NCBI GenBank assembly: GCA_905371715.1
Contig: CAJPLV010000003.1
Location: forward strand, 1-64,000
Length of the DNA: 64,000 nucleotides
Direction of reading: 5' to 3'
Origin: Candidatus Saccharimonadota bacterium
Lineage (GTDB): Bacteria; Patescibacteriota; Saccharimonadia; Saccharimonadales; Saccharimonadaceae
Part shown: positions 1 through 9,344 of the stretch, piece after piece
How positions within the stretch are numbered: position 1 is the first letter of the stretch
Layout: each line of letters opens with the position of its first letter
Notes under the pieces: generated by a model
What the model was told of the DNA's origin: nothing
The model's database searches: none
The model's input: the letters and a program-made list of their open reading frames with translations, nothing else
Position numbers and translations under genes: made by a program

Positions 1-1076
1 TGCCGACACCGCCCGCTCCGAAACCAACGCCGAAACCGCAGCCTGCGGTAACGTGCGACAGCCTGACGGTTACGCCGATTCAAGGCTCGCGCACGAAAGT
101 CCGTATCAGCGGCAAAGCGTCCGGCCAGAACGGCGGCGTTGTAAAAGAGCTCCGTTACTATGTGTTTGACGCGAACGGCAATACGATTATTCAGGCCTCG
201 GCGCCCGGCGCAGAGAGTTCGACAACGATTGAATTGCCAGACGCTGCTGGCACGTATAAGGCGCAAGTGTACGCAGTAAGCGACCTTGGCAATATCACAA
301 GCACATCATGCACGGCGCAAATTACCGTGCCGGAAAAACCGGTCACGCCGACTCCGACGCCCGACAAGCCGAGCATTACAATTGCAAAAACGGTCAATAA
401 GCAAAAACACGCCGCGGTCGCTGTCGGTCAAGAATTTACCTATGAGATTACCGTCACAAACACTGGCAAAGTCGCACTGAAAGACGCCGTCGTCACCGAC
501 AACGCGCCGGCAGAAGTGTCGCTCGTCAAGGCAGACGCGGGTGCAGTTAAAGACAATACCTGGACATATACGATTCCTGAGCTCAAAGCGGGCGAAGCAA
601 AAAGTTTCGTGCTCACCGCAAAGTACAGTAAGTATGCTGCAGGTACGCACAAAAACAACGTTTGCGTTGATACGCCGACTATCTCCGGCGGACCAGATGC
701 TTGCGACAGTGCGACGACGCAAACCGACGAAACCATTGAAGTCTGCGTGAAAGCAGAAAAAACGATTCGCACGATCAAGCGCAGCGAATACGACGCCAGC
801 AAACACGTCGACAAAAACTCAGACGAGTGCAAAACTAAACCGGTGAATCCGCCGTCAACACCACAGACCCCGCCGTCGACTCCATCGCAGCCGACACCGC
901 CTGCGCCGCAGACACCATCAACTCCGGCGCAGCCCTCAACGCCAGCGCCGTCGGCACCGACTGTGACAGTCATGCCGCAGACTGGACCGTTGAATGTTGC
1001 GAGCGGACTATTCGGCGTCAGCGGTATCGCCGGCATGGCATATGCTTATGTCGCGAGCCGCCGCAGCTTGCGCTAG
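1..1076 (+). CDS. Cell-surface protein with DUF11-type repeat and LPXTG-like C-terminus (5' partial)
   Basis: The frame is open from the first base of the window, so the true start lies upstream. Visible parts are a Pro/Lys-rich stretch, an Ig-like segment, a DUF11-type conserved repeat (starts EFTYEITVTNTGKVALKDAV), then a Pro/Thr/Ser-rich stalk of about 45 residues. The C-terminus has MPQTGP, a hydrophobic helix and a basic tail (SRRSLR), the layout of a sortase sorting signal with Met in place of Leu. It is probably a wall- or envelope-anchored stalk protein. No sortase is in the window, so anchoring is inferred. A strong terminator follows. Confidence 0.75.
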   Translation, partial: PTPPAPKPTPKPQPAVTCDSLTVTPIQGSRTKVRISGKASGQNGGVVKELRYYVFDANGNTIIQASAPGAESSTTIELPDAAGTYKAQVYAVSDLGNITSTSCTAQITVPEKPVTPTPTPDKPSITIAKTVNKQKHAAVAVGQEFTYEITVTNTGKVALKDAVVTDNAPAEVSLVKADAGAVKDNTWTYTIPELKAGEAKSFVLTAKYSKYAAGTHKNNVCVDTPTISGGPDACDSATTQTDETIEVCVKAEKTIRTIKRSEYDASKHVDKNSDECKTKPVNPPSTPQTPPSTPSQPTPPAPQTPSTPAQPSTPAPSAPTVTVMPQTGPLNVASGLFGVSGIAGMAYAYVASRRSLR

Positions 1077-1105
1077 CGCATGGCTCATAGCTCATAGCAA
1101 TTAGT

Positions 1106-1137
1106 TAAAATACACCCGATGTTTCGGGTGTATTTTA
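1106..1137 (+). terminator. Rho-independent terminator of the surface protein gene
   Basis: Perfect 14-bp stem (1106-1119 with 1124-1137) and a 4-nt loop, with an A-rich 5' and T-rich 3' arm. It lies 30 nt after the stop codon. The rest of 1138-1263 holds nothing I can support. Confidence 0.85.
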
Positions 1138-1263
1138 GTTGCCGCCTGTTTATTGCCGCATCCTATCAAAGCAATGAGGATCAAGATAGAAAAACAAAAA
1201 TAGCCCCTGCTATAGAGCTATTTCCAATAGACAAAACCTCATTTGGGCACATTATCCGCAATT

Positions 1264-1339
1264 TGGCAGGGGAGACAGGACTTGAACCTGCGACACCCGG
1301 TTTTGGAGACCGGTGCTCTACCAACTGAGCTACTCCCCT
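1264..1339 (-). tRNA. tRNA-Trp (CCA anticodon)
   Basis: 76-nt cloverleaf with acceptor AGGGGAG/CTCCCCT, a D-arm AGCTCAGTTGGTAGAGC, anticodon loop CTCCAAA (anticodon CCA), T-arm CAGGTTCAAGTCCTG, and an encoded 3' CCA. A short forward-strand reading frame here is a shadow of this gene. Confidence 0.95.
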
Positions 1340-1380
1340 ATACGGACGGTGGTATTATACCATGAGCGACGACGTTTTGG

Positions 1381-2502
1381 CTAGTTCTTTCGGGTTGGCG
1401 GGTGCGGTTCGCTCACTGGTTGTTGTGCGTGCGTACCGTTCTTGCTAATCGTACGTAACCGCTGGTTGATGTAAGCATGCACAGGCGTGCGTTTCGTGCG
1501 GCGTGCAGATTCAGACGATTTACCATTCGATGGCGTCTGCGGACGATCTCGCTTCACGCGGACAGCGCGTTTCAAGCGCTTGTTAGCCGTTTCGTCGGCG
1601 TTGTGCGATATGGGCGGCAGCGACAATAAGCGTTCGTTCGGCTCTTTATCTTCATCAAACGCGCTCACGGCATTCACGAAAAACTTTTCGATTAGCCACT
1701 CGCGCCCCGGCGCCGTTTGCCCGACGACGGTGATGTGCCAGCGGTTGTCTCCCCACTGGTTGATATCGGTGATATGCAGCGGACGCGCCAGCATGGTCGG
1801 ACCTTTCGGAATCGCGGCGATGACGCGCTGAATTGCGTTAACGCCGCGGTCTTTATCGCGCACAAAGATATCAACCGCGATAGTACGCACACCGCGCGGC
1901 GCCACGCGTACGCCGGTGATATTTTGATTGTGAACCGTGATAAGTTCGCCGTTGAGCGAGCGGACACGCGTCGACCGCAGCGTGAAGCGCTCGACTACGC
2001 CAGACAAATCCGAATACGGCTCAAGTTTCACGTAATCGCCGATTTTATACCAGTTTTCAGAAATCATAATTGCGCCGGCTGTCAAATCGCGCAAAATAAT
2101 GCCGATCGTCTGCCCAGCAATCAGCGCAAACATTGCTCCGGCACCGATAGCCGCTAGCCCGCTCGCGCCGGATGAATTATTCCCCGCTGTCGGGCTCAGC
2201 AAAATCCACGCTATATACCCGACGACAATTACCACGAGCGCCCGCACGATGGCGATAAACATACTCAAGTACGTTTCAGTTTGGCGCAGCCGCATAGCGC
2301 GCGCTTCGTCCGACTCTTTGTCGCTGCGCGAGGCGATGCGCTGAGCGATAAAAATCAAGCCTCTCGCCAAAAAGCGGCTCAGCCAATACGCCGCCAATAG
2401 CGATATAATCAAAATGAAGACCGACCGAAACGAGTGCGGCGATAATACGATCTGTTTGATTTCGTCGATAATCGACGAGGCGGTTGGCGTGCTTGCGTTC
2501 AT
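1381..2502 (-). CDS. MscS-family small-conductance mechanosensitive channel
   Basis: Three N-terminal membrane segments (about residues 25-45, 75-100, 112-135) lead into the MscS pore helix and beta domain (GQTIGIILRDLTAGAIMISE, then the W-IGD-V segment). The tail is basic and Arg/Lys-rich, longer than in minimal MscS. The gate should release solutes on hypo-osmotic shock. I start at ATG 2502: the longer upstream frame is low complexity and contains the promoter. 373 codons. Confidence 0.85.
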   Translation of the reverse strand: MNASTPTASSIIDEIKQIVLSPHSFRSVFILIISLLAAYWLSRFLARGLIFIAQRIASRSDKESDEARAMRLRQTETYLSMFIAIVRALVVIVVGYIAWILLSPTAGNNSSGASGLAAIGAGAMFALIAGQTIGIILRDLTAGAIMISENWYKIGDYVKLEPYSDLSGVVERFTLRSTRVRSLNGELITVHNQNITGVRVAPRGVRTIAVDIFVRDKDRGVNAIQRVIAAIPKGPTMLARPLHITDINQWGDNRWHITVVGQTAPGREWLIEKFFVNAVSAFDEDKEPNERLLSLPPISHNADETANKRLKRAVRVKRDRPQTPSNGKSSESARRTKRTPVHAYINQRLRTISKNGTHAQQPVSEPHPPTRKN

Positions 2503-2532
2503 GTTTTTCTCTGTTAACAATTGACAATTTCT

Positions 2533-2562
2533 ATTGTATACAACTAGCGGGCGCGCTGTCAA
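2533..2562 (-). promoter_or_regulatory. Promoter of the mscS-type gene
   Basis: On the minus strand TTGACA, an 18-nt spacer and TACAAT, about 30 nt before the chosen ATG. Confidence 0.7.
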
Positions 2563-2619
2563 ATTGTATGAATATTTCGCGGACGCGCAGCCACTCTTGC
2601 ACGCCCGCGCCGCTGGCGG

Positions 2620-2648
2620 TTGCATTTCGCCGCTAAGGGGTGTATAAC
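2620..2648 (+). promoter_or_regulatory. Promoter of the alpha-glucan operon
   Basis: TTGCAT, 17-nt spacer, TATAAC. The start codon at 2697 is preceded by AAGGTG, so this unit has a normal leader and SD. Confidence 0.65.
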
Positions 2649-2696
2649 TATAGGTGAGATAACATAAGGGGAATCAACGGACCGCAAGGTGTATAC

Positions 2697-3929
2697 ATGA
2701 AGATTTTGATGCTTGGGTGGGAACTTCCACCGCACAACAGCGGCGGATTAGGCGTAGCGTGCTACCATCTGTCTAAGGCGCTCGCACAACACGGCGTGTC
2801 GATTGATTTCATCCTGCCCTACTCAGCTCGGCATTCAAATGTCGACTACATGAACGTTCATGCGGCGACAAAACTAACGCCATTGCATCGGTTCGGCGCG
2901 ATGGGCGCGTATGACAATAAAGGCGTTGATATACTTGATCTTGACCAAGTTGATATGCGCGATCTGCAGACAATGCGCGGCTTGCAAAAACGCTACATCA
3001 AGTACGTCGAGCGTTTTGTGCGCAAGACGGGCAGCCCTGATGTCATTCATGCGCACGATTGGCTTACGATTGAAGCAGGCTTGCGCGCCAAAGAGCTGAC
3101 CGACGCGCCGCTGATCGTTCATGTGCATGCTACCGAATTTGACCGCGCTGGTTCGCACAATGGCGGCAATCCGATTATTCATGAGATTGAATATAATGGT
3201 TTGATGATGGCGGATCGGATCATTGCCGTGAGCAATATCACCAAGCAAATCATTGTACAGAAATACGGCATTCCAGCAGACAAAATTGAAGTAATTCACA
3301 ATGCAATCGACGTCGATTCGTTCGGCGATTACGAATACGACCGACGCACGTATCGTTATCTTGAGGTGCTAAAAAACGAGGGTTACATGGTAGTGTCGAC
3401 GATCACGCGCTTCACGGCGCAAAAAGGTTTAGTGCAATTGATGCGCGGCGCGGCGCGGGCGTGCGAGCGCTACGACCGGTTCGCGTTTTTGTTTGCCGGC
3501 GATGGCGACCAGCGCGACGAGCTTATTCAACTTTCTGCGGATCTCGGCATTTCCGACAAAGTATTTTTCAGCGGATTCGTGCGCGGCAAGCAGTGGCGCG
3601 ATGCGTATAGCGTATCAGACGTGTTCGTGATGAGCTCAGTATCGGAGCCGTTCGGGCTAACAGCGCTTGAAGCGGCGCACCACGATACGGCGCTGATCAT
3701 CACTAAGCAGTCCGGCGTCGGCGAAATATTGCAAAGCGTACTGCGCTATGATTTTTGGGATACCGAAAAGCTCGCCGACCAGCTCGTGGCGCTTGCGACA
3801 TCGCCGGCGCTGCGCGACAGCTTGAAGCGTAATGTCAAAAATGAATACGCGCGTATCAGCTGGAATGATGTCGCTGAAAAATGTATTCACGTCTATAACA
3901 ACATGAAAACAGGAGAAGTCAATGAGTAG
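2697..3929 (+). CDS. GT4-family glycosyltransferase (glycogen-synthase-like)
   Basis: 410 residues with two Rossmann-like halves. The N-terminus has the GGLG loop (WELPPHNSGGLGVACYHLSK) typical of sugar-nucleotide-dependent alpha-glucan synthases. The C-terminal half has the retaining E-x7-E motif (SEPFGLTALE). It overlaps the GH57 gene by 8 nt and heads a four-gene operon with two glucan-active hydrolases, which suggests synthesis of a storage alpha-glucan. The donor sugar and exact product are not visible. Confidence 0.8.
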   Translation: MKILMLGWELPPHNSGGLGVACYHLSKALAQHGVSIDFILPYSARHSNVDYMNVHAATKLTPLHRFGAMGAYDNKGVDILDLDQVDMRDLQTMRGLQKRYIKYVERFVRKTGSPDVIHAHDWLTIEAGLRAKELTDAPLIVHVHATEFDRAGSHNGGNPIIHEIEYNGLMMADRIIAVSNITKQIIVQKYGIPADKIEVIHNAIDVDSFGDYEYDRRTYRYLEVLKNEGYMVVSTITRFTAQKGLVQLMRGAARACERYDRFAFLFAGDGDQRDELIQLSADLGISDKVFFSGFVRGKQWRDAYSVSDVFVMSSVSEPFGLTALEAAHHDTALIITKQSGVGEILQSVLRYDFWDTEKLADQLVALATSPALRDSLKRNVKNEYARISWNDVAEKCIHVYNNMKTGEVNE

Positions 3930-5148
3930 CAAGCGCGGAATCGTATTATATCTGCACGTTCACCAGCCGTGGCGCGTGCGCGAGTATACAGTGTTTGATA
4001 CGGCGGTCAACCATGATTATTTTGGCGAGTGCAAAGAGCCACACCGCAGTAACCGCGCGATTTTCGAAAAAGTTGCCGATAAATCATACCGTCCGATGAC
4101 GCGGCTGCTCAAACAATTGCTTGACACGCACCCGGATTTCAAAGTGTCGCTATCGATTTCCGGCACAATGCTTGAGCAAGCCGAAGCCTGGGCGCCCGAT
4201 GTTATTGACGCATTTCGCGCGCTCGTTGAGACTGGGCGGACTGAAATCGTCGCTGACACCTATTATCATAGTCTTGCGTTTTTCTTTAGCCGGGCAGAGT
4301 TTGAGCGGCAGGTCGCGCTGTACCGCGCGAAAATTCGCGATTTGTTTGGCGTTGAAACGCGCGTTTTTCGCAATACCGAACTCAGTTACGATAATAATCT
4401 CGCTAAATGGGCGGATGACAACGGCTTCAAAGGTATTTTAGCAGAAGGCTGGGACCCAATCCTAGGGTGGCGCAGCCCGAATTACGTGTACCGTCCGATC
4501 AATACGAAGCACATCAAGCTACTGATGAAAAACTACCGTCTGAGCGACGACATTGCATTCCGCTTCGGTAACCGCGATTGGGAGGAGTTTCCCCTGCGCG
4601 CCAGCAAATACGACACCTGGCTGAATAACGCGCTTGGCAGCGACGGGCAAATTGTAAATTTGTTTATGGATTTTGAAACATTCGGCGAGAATATTTGGGA
4701 AGACACGGGTATTTTTTCATTCTTCTCAGATTTCGTCGACCGGTGGCTGAAAAATCCTGCCAACACATTTTACACAGCAAGCGGCGCGTGCGACGCATTC
4801 GACGCAGCAGACGAAGTCGACTGCCCGTACACGACCACGTGGGCAGACACGGAACGCGACCTCACGGCGTGGCTCGGCAATAGCATGCAGCACGAGGCAA
4901 TGCGCCATTTATATGCGCTAGAAGACGACGTCATGCGTACCGACGATACCGATTTAATTTCAGACTGGCGGCGCCTGACTACGAGCGACCATCCGTATTA
5001 TATGTGTACAAAATGGTTTTCCGACGGCGACGTGCACGCATATTTCAGCCCGTACAATTCGCCGTACGACGCGTTTTTGTATTTCATGAACGCGCTGCGC
5101 GACATTCGTTACCGTGTGTATGAACACCATCGGCACGGAGGATTTTAA
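3922..5148 (+). CDS. GH57 alpha-amylase / glucan-branching-type hydrolase
   Basis: 408 residues. Family motifs are present in order: HVHQP (residues 12-16), the nucleophile region FRNTELSYD (Glu near 153), and the acid region FMDFETFGE (Asp near 250). GH57 enzymes act on alpha-1,4-glucans as amylases, 4-alpha-glucanotransferases or branching enzymes; motif reading cannot separate these. No signal peptide, so it acts in the cytoplasm. Its stop overlaps the ATG of the next gene (TAATG). Confidence 0.85.
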   Translation: MSSKRGIVLYLHVHQPWRVREYTVFDTAVNHDYFGECKEPHRSNRAIFEKVADKSYRPMTRLLKQLLDTHPDFKVSLSISGTMLEQAEAWAPDVIDAFRALVETGRTEIVADTYYHSLAFFFSRAEFERQVALYRAKIRDLFGVETRVFRNTELSYDNNLAKWADDNGFKGILAEGWDPILGWRSPNYVYRPINTKHIKLLMKNYRLSDDIAFRFGNRDWEEFPLRASKYDTWLNNALGSDGQIVNLFMDFETFGENIWEDTGIFSFFSDFVDRWLKNPANTFYTASGACDAFDAADEVDCPYTTTWADTERDLTAWLGNSMQHEAMRHLYALEDDVMRTDDTDLISDWRRLTTSDHPYYMCTKWFSDGDVHAYFSPYNSPYDAFLYFMNALRDIRYRVYEHHRHGGF

Positions 5149-7103
5149 TGGCGCGTCCAATTATCCTGAGTAACGGCGAATTGCACGTCGGCCTAAACGC
5201 GTTCGGCGAAGTACACGATTTCTACTTCCCGTATGTCGGGCTTGAAAATCATACTATCGGTAAAGAAACGAGCCATCATATAGGAGTGTGGGTCGACGGC
5301 AAGTGCTCATGGCTGCACGACGGCTCGTGGACGTTTGTATTTAGCTATCCGCACGACGCGCTGGTCGGGCATATCGTCGCGAAAAATCAGGCGCTCGGCA
5401 TTATGCTTGAGTTTGATGATACGGTCGACGGCGAACTCAACGCATTTATGCGAAACGTGCATATTGTCAATCTTGATACGCATGATAAAGACGTGCGGCT
5501 GTTCTTTCGCCAGGCATTCGTCATTGGCGACTCCGCCAGCATGACCGACACGGCGCAGTTTTTGCCGAACGACCAAGCAATCGTTCATTACCGCGGGCGG
5601 CGCACTTTCGTTATTTCCGGCACCGACGATCAGAAACGCACGTTTGATCAATACACGATTGGGCTATTCGGTACCGAAGGGCGCGAAGGCACATTCCGCG
5701 ACGCCGAAGACGGCGAATTATGGAGCTGCCCTGTCGAACATGGGCGCGTCGACTCAACGATCCGATTTAAGTTAGCTCTTAAAGCGCATAGCTCTGCGCG
5801 CGTACACTACTGGATCGCGTGCGGCACGACGCTGCGCGAAGCATTGTTCGTCCATAAACAACTGCGCGATAATGGTCTGAACGACCGCTATATTCTAACA
5901 ACAAAATGGTGGTACCGCTGGCTGCGTCCCGCCGAAAAGGTTTCACGCAAAATCGATCCAGCGTACCGCGAACTATTCCTGCGGAGCGTCATGCTGCTCA
6001 AAGCTCACATCGACAAGCGTGGCGCGATTATCGCTAGCACCGATAGCGGTATGCTGAATTATTGGCGCGATGCATACGCCTACTGTTGGCCACGCGATGG
6101 CGCATATGTGCTATGGCCACTAATTCGCATGGGATATTACGAAGAAGCATACCAATTCTTTGATTTTTGCCGGCGCGGGCTGAACTCTGGCGGATTTCTG
6201 ATGCATAAATATCGGGCAGACGGCGCGGTCGGCAGCAGCTGGCATCCGTACGTTCATGATGACGGTTCCGTAACACCGCCGATTCAAGAAGACGAAACGG
6301 CGCTGGTGCTGTTCTTATTCGGTCAACTGTATCGCAGTACGAATGATCAGCGGCTTATGAAACGTTTTTATGAGCCGATGGTCGTGCCGATGGCGGATTT
6401 CTTGGCGAGCTACATTGATTCGTCTACCGGCTTACCGAAACCATCGTACGATTTGTGGGAAGAGCAATACATGACGACTACTTATACAACAGCTGTCGTC
6501 TACGCTGCACTATCGGCAGCAGCAGATTTAGCAGACGATAATCATGATGATGGACATGCGGTAGCATGGCGCGCAGTGGCGTCGGATATCGCCGAAGCGG
6601 CACGGAAACATTTAGTCAATCGCGACCGCGACGCGCTCTACAAAGGCCTACGCCGACATGCTGACGGTTCGTACGAACCAGATCAAACGATTGACTTATC
6701 GAGTATTTACGGCACATTTATGTTCGGACTCTTCCCTGCTGATAGTGACATTGTTGAACGTGCAGTACGGACGGCGCGGCGTGTATTCAGCGTATCGTCC
6801 GACCATCCAGGCGTTCCTCGCTACGAAAACGACAACTACCGCCGCCGCAATCCAGCGAGCCTCGGCAATTGGTGGTTCGTCACGTCGCTATGGCTTGCAC
6901 AGTACGACTTAGAAAAAGGCGATGCCGCATCGGCGCACAAGACACTCGCATGGGTGCGTGCTCACGCTCGGAAGACCGGCACGTTGTGCGAACAGATCGA
7001 TCCGGAAACAGAAACAGAAGAATCAGTTTCGCCGTTATCGTGGAGCCAAGCAGAATTCGTTTCGACCGTGCTTGACACAATCACGAAGGGAACAAGCAAA
7101 TAG
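5148..7103 (+). CDS. GH15 glucoamylase-like glycoside hydrolase
   Basis: 651 residues: an N-terminal beta-sandwich domain (about 1-240), then an (alpha/alpha)6 barrel. Barrel hallmarks are YCWPRDGAY, the substrate-binding segment PIQEDETALVL and DLWEEQYMT, with the acidic residues expected for GH15. It releases glucose from alpha-glucan ends. No secretion signal, so it likely mobilises an internal polymer made by the upstream genes. The stop TAG overlaps a GTG start. Confidence 0.85.
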   Translation: MARPIILSNGELHVGLNAFGEVHDFYFPYVGLENHTIGKETSHHIGVWVDGKCSWLHDGSWTFVFSYPHDALVGHIVAKNQALGIMLEFDDTVDGELNAFMRNVHIVNLDTHDKDVRLFFRQAFVIGDSASMTDTAQFLPNDQAIVHYRGRRTFVISGTDDQKRTFDQYTIGLFGTEGREGTFRDAEDGELWSCPVEHGRVDSTIRFKLALKAHSSARVHYWIACGTTLREALFVHKQLRDNGLNDRYILTTKWWYRWLRPAEKVSRKIDPAYRELFLRSVMLLKAHIDKRGAIIASTDSGMLNYWRDAYAYCWPRDGAYVLWPLIRMGYYEEAYQFFDFCRRGLNSGGFLMHKYRADGAVGSSWHPYVHDDGSVTPPIQEDETALVLFLFGQLYRSTNDQRLMKRFYEPMVVPMADFLASYIDSSTGLPKPSYDLWEEQYMTTTYTTAVVYAALSAAADLADDNHDDGHAVAWRAVASDIAEAARKHLVNRDRDALYKGLRRHADGSYEPDQTIDLSSIYGTFMFGLFPADSDIVERAVRTARRVFSVSSDHPGVPRYENDNYRRRNPASLGNWWFVTSLWLAQYDLEKGDAASAHKTLAWVRAHARKTGTLCEQIDPETETEESVSPLSWSQAEFVSTVLDTITKGTSK

Positions 7104-7819
7104 TGTCTGGACGCGACCGCCTAAAGATTAGGCTTGCGCGGGCGCTGCGCCACATGACGCCGGCGCACGTTGTACGGACGCGCCTGACGAAGAAAACGAT
7201 TCAGAGCTTTGCCGATCAAGTCGGGCTGGTTTATTTTGGCTATGTCGACCAGCGCGATGGCGATCGCCGCCCAGTGCGCGGACACACGGTATCACACACG
7301 CACATTGATAATCACGTTTGTATCGGTACAGTGCGCGGCTACGATGCGACAGTACTTATTCGCAATGATGTCGTGCAGCTTCACGCGCCGAACACGGCCG
7401 CAAAAACCAAGCGCCAGCGCTGCCATTGGCTCATCGTGGCGATTGACTTGCATACTCCGCGGACAGTTCCGCACGCTTACATCGGGCTCAAGCAGCACGA
7501 TGCCGTATATCGTTCGTCGTATTCGCACGTGCGGCCGCTCGCGATCGGGAATCTCGCGGCGTACGCGCCCCAGTTTTTGAGCAAATATACGGTGTACGGC
7601 ACACCGACGCATGCGCTCGAAATTGAACAGTTGATCTCGCCGCAAATCGCCAGCGTCATCACCTCGCATTTTAGTAAAATGAGCATCGAAATCGACCGCG
7701 GCACGGTGTACGTTTATTCCGAAAACGAGCAGCCGAACGAAGTGCAGCTTGAGCGAATTCTATCGAATGCGCTATGGATCGCCGAGGCGATTGATACGGC
7801 GTATGGCGCTGAGTTGTGA
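7103..7819 (+). CDS. Unrecognised protein, last gene of the alpha-glucan operon
   Basis: 238 residues starting at a GTG that overlaps the GH15 stop. No membrane segment. The N-terminus is basic and rich in Arg/Thr, and the middle is a mixed beta-rich region with many His residues (VSHTHIDNHVCIGTV). I recognise no family. Tight translational coupling to three glucan genes suggests a role in the same process, but that is inference only. A bidirectional terminator follows. Confidence 0.7.
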   Translation: MSGRDRLKIRLARALRHMTPAHVVRTRLTKKTIQSFADQVGLVYFGYVDQRDGDRRPVRGHTVSHTHIDNHVCIGTVRGYDATVLIRNDVVQLHAPNTAAKTKRQRCHWLIVAIDLHTPRTVPHAYIGLKQHDAVYRSSYSHVRPLAIGNLAAYAPQFLSKYTVYGTPTHALEIEQLISPQIASVITSHFSKMSIEIDRGTVYVYSENEQPNEVQLERILSNALWIAEAIDTAYGAEL

Positions 7820-7850
7820 GCGTACAGTCATTTCGGCCCACTTGCAGACA

Positions 7851-7887
7851 ATAAAAAACCGCCCGTGATTTTAGAGCGGTTTTTATT
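7851..7887. terminator. Bidirectional terminator between the glucan operon and rpmG
   Basis: Stem 7854-7862 with 7876-7884 (AAAAACCGC / GCGGTTTTT), giving U-tracts on both strands between convergent genes. Confidence 0.85.
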
Positions 7888-7902
7888 ATGTAAAACAGAT
7901 TG

Positions 7903-8112
7903 CTAGCCCTTGCGCGGCTTCACCTCGTTGCGGCCGAGCGATTTCTTCGTTTCAGTATACGTTGCATGCTTGCGCGCTTTTGGATCGTATTTGCGCAACT
8001 TTAATTTATCTGGCGTATTCATCGTATTTTTACGCGTAACATACGTACGATGCCCCGTCAGCTCGCTGACGAGCGCCACAATCTTTCGCTTGGTGTTATT
8101 CTTCTTTGCCAT
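7903..8112 (-). CDS. rpmG: Ribosomal protein L33 (zinc-free form)
   Basis: 69 residues. The core is typical of L33 ([21 protein letters not shown], then [19 protein letters not shown]). All four zinc-ribbon cysteines of the C+ form are absent. Start set at ATG 8112 because AAGGGA sits just upstream; the longer frame adds a non-homologous extension. Confidence 0.93.
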   Translation of the reverse strand: MAKKNNTKRKIVALVSELTGHRTYVTRKNTMNTPDKLKLRKYDPKARKHATYTETKKSLGRNEVKPRKG

Positions 8113-8297
8113 AACTTCCCTTTTTACCTTTGTACTAAGCTTCAACTATACAATATAACAGATTGGGGGCGATATTTCAAGGCGGAAGCCAGGCTGGCAC
8201 AAAAGCACGCTCGGTTGTGTCGAATTTATCGGTAAAAAACAGCAGTGATATGATTTATGCGATGGTTTTTTATTATCATCTATATATAATAGTAATT

Positions 8298-8732
8298 ATG
8301 AAATGGCGAACTTGCGCTGTTGTTACCAATCTAATGCTACTCGTTTGGTTTGCTCTTGACATGGTTGGCATTAACTTCAGTGGCACATATCTTGTTTCGC
8401 AGTCATGGCAGGATGATGGAGTATTTTTTCTTATTGCCATCGTCTGCTTTCTTCTGTTTTTATTCAAAGAGAAAGTAGGAAGATACGTAATTGTTACGTG
8501 GCTTACTATCTGGCTTATCACACAATTCCTAAACCACTGGCTCTTCACAATCGTTGGCGGCACTGGCGCGCAAAATCTTAGACGCTTCTTCTCCCGCTCG
8601 CTTCACTGGACAGAATCCAAAACGCTGTACATTCCCGACATTTATCATACTGTATTGCACATTTTCATTGTACTTGCGCTTATTACCGCCATCTTATATG
8701 TACGGTCGCGCAAGAATTCAGGGCGCACATAA
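8298..8732 (+). CDS. Small multi-pass membrane protein, unknown
   Basis: 144 residues from ATG 8298 with about four hydrophobic segments (about 6-25, 37-53, 60-80, 118-138). No recognised family. TATAAT at 8285-8290 ends 7 nt before the ATG and there is no SD, so the transcript is predicted leaderless. The longer upstream frame would include the promoter and is rejected. Confidence 0.6.
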   Translation: MKWRTCAVVTNLMLLVWFALDMVGINFSGTYLVSQSWQDDGVFFLIAIVCFLLFLFKEKVGRYVIVTWLTIWLITQFLNHWLFTIVGGTGAQNLRRFFSRSLHWTESKTLYIPDIYHTVLHIFIVLALITAILYVRSRKNSGRT

Positions 8733-8754
8733 CTAAAAATAAATATCTCAAGTT

Positions 8755-8781
8755 TAATAAAGGCCGCCCGTGAGGGCGACC
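8755..8781 (-). terminator. Terminator of tRNA-Thr(GGT)
   Basis: On the minus strand GGTCGCCC-TCAC-GGGCGGCC followed by TTTATT, just downstream of the tRNA. Confidence 0.7.
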
Positions 8782-8802
8782 GAATTGCGGATAAATCCAA
8801 CG

Positions 8803-8878
8803 TGGAGCCACGATCGGGGCTTGAACCCGAGACCTCATCCTTACCATGGATGCGCTCTACCAGCTGAGCTATCGCGGC
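8803..8878 (-). tRNA. tRNA-Thr (GGT anticodon)
   Basis: 76 nt. Acceptor GCCGCGA/TCGTGGC, anticodon loop ATGGTAA (anticodon GGT), T-loop GGTTCAAGC, encoded CCA. Confidence 0.94.
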
Positions 8879-8964
8879 ACATACCACTACACTTCGCAAC
8901 ATACCCGCGGAGCATAGCACTTCAAAATTATACCAAACTCCACAGCCCCTGCCTAGTGCGCCAG

Positions 8965-9249
8965 TTATTTTCGGCGGGGAGCTCTAGCAGATTTAGCTTC
9001 GGGTTTTGGCAATCTCGGCGAAACGATAGAGTCAAGCAGCAGCCACATGACAGCATTTGCAATGTGCACGCCCGCTAGACCTACGGCAGCAAACATCAGC
9101 ACTCGGCTGACATCCGCATTGACTAGCACAAACATGCCCGCAACAGCAGACAGTAGTACGGCTACTGTTATGTACGCCCGCTGCAATTTCGTGCGTTGAT
9201 TTCTGTCGCCGTTCCACTCGGCAGCAAATTGCCGCAAAAACTCTCTCAT
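8965..9249 (-). CDS. Small membrane protein, unknown
   Basis: 94 residues with two hydrophobic segments (about 25-46 and 50-74) between a charged N-terminus and a basic tail (RLPKPEAKSARAPRRK). Expression is supported by an extended -10 TGCTATAAT (9256-9264) ending 6 nt before the ATG. No SD, so predicted leaderless. Function unknown. Confidence 0.6.
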   Translation of the reverse strand: MREFLRQFAAEWNGDRNQRTKLQRAYITVAVLLSAVAGMFVLVNADVSRVLMFAAVGLAGVHIANAVMWLLLDSIVSPRLPKPEAKSARAPRRK

Positions 9250-9302
9250 ATTTTAATTATAGCATAACTTTACGTAAAAAGCAATCAAGCATATTTATAC
9301 AA

Positions 9303-9331
9303 AAGCAAAAAATCTCCTCAGGCGCGGAGAT
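9303..9331 (-). terminator. Terminator after the tRNA-Thr / tRNA-Tyr pair
   Basis: Minus-strand stem ATCTCC/GGAGAT (9326-9331 with 9312-9317) followed by TTTTTT. Confidence 0.65.
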
Positions 9332-9344
9332 AAGAAACAAAACA

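Noticed and set aside
1119-1328. 69-codon forward frame over tRNA-Trp
   Set aside because: Ends inside the tRNA gene (GETGLEPATPGF is the usual tRNA shadow peptide).
8645-8920. 91-codon frame over tRNA-Thr(GGT)
   Set aside because: It reads through the tRNA and the 3' end of a membrane protein gene on the other strand; a shadow.
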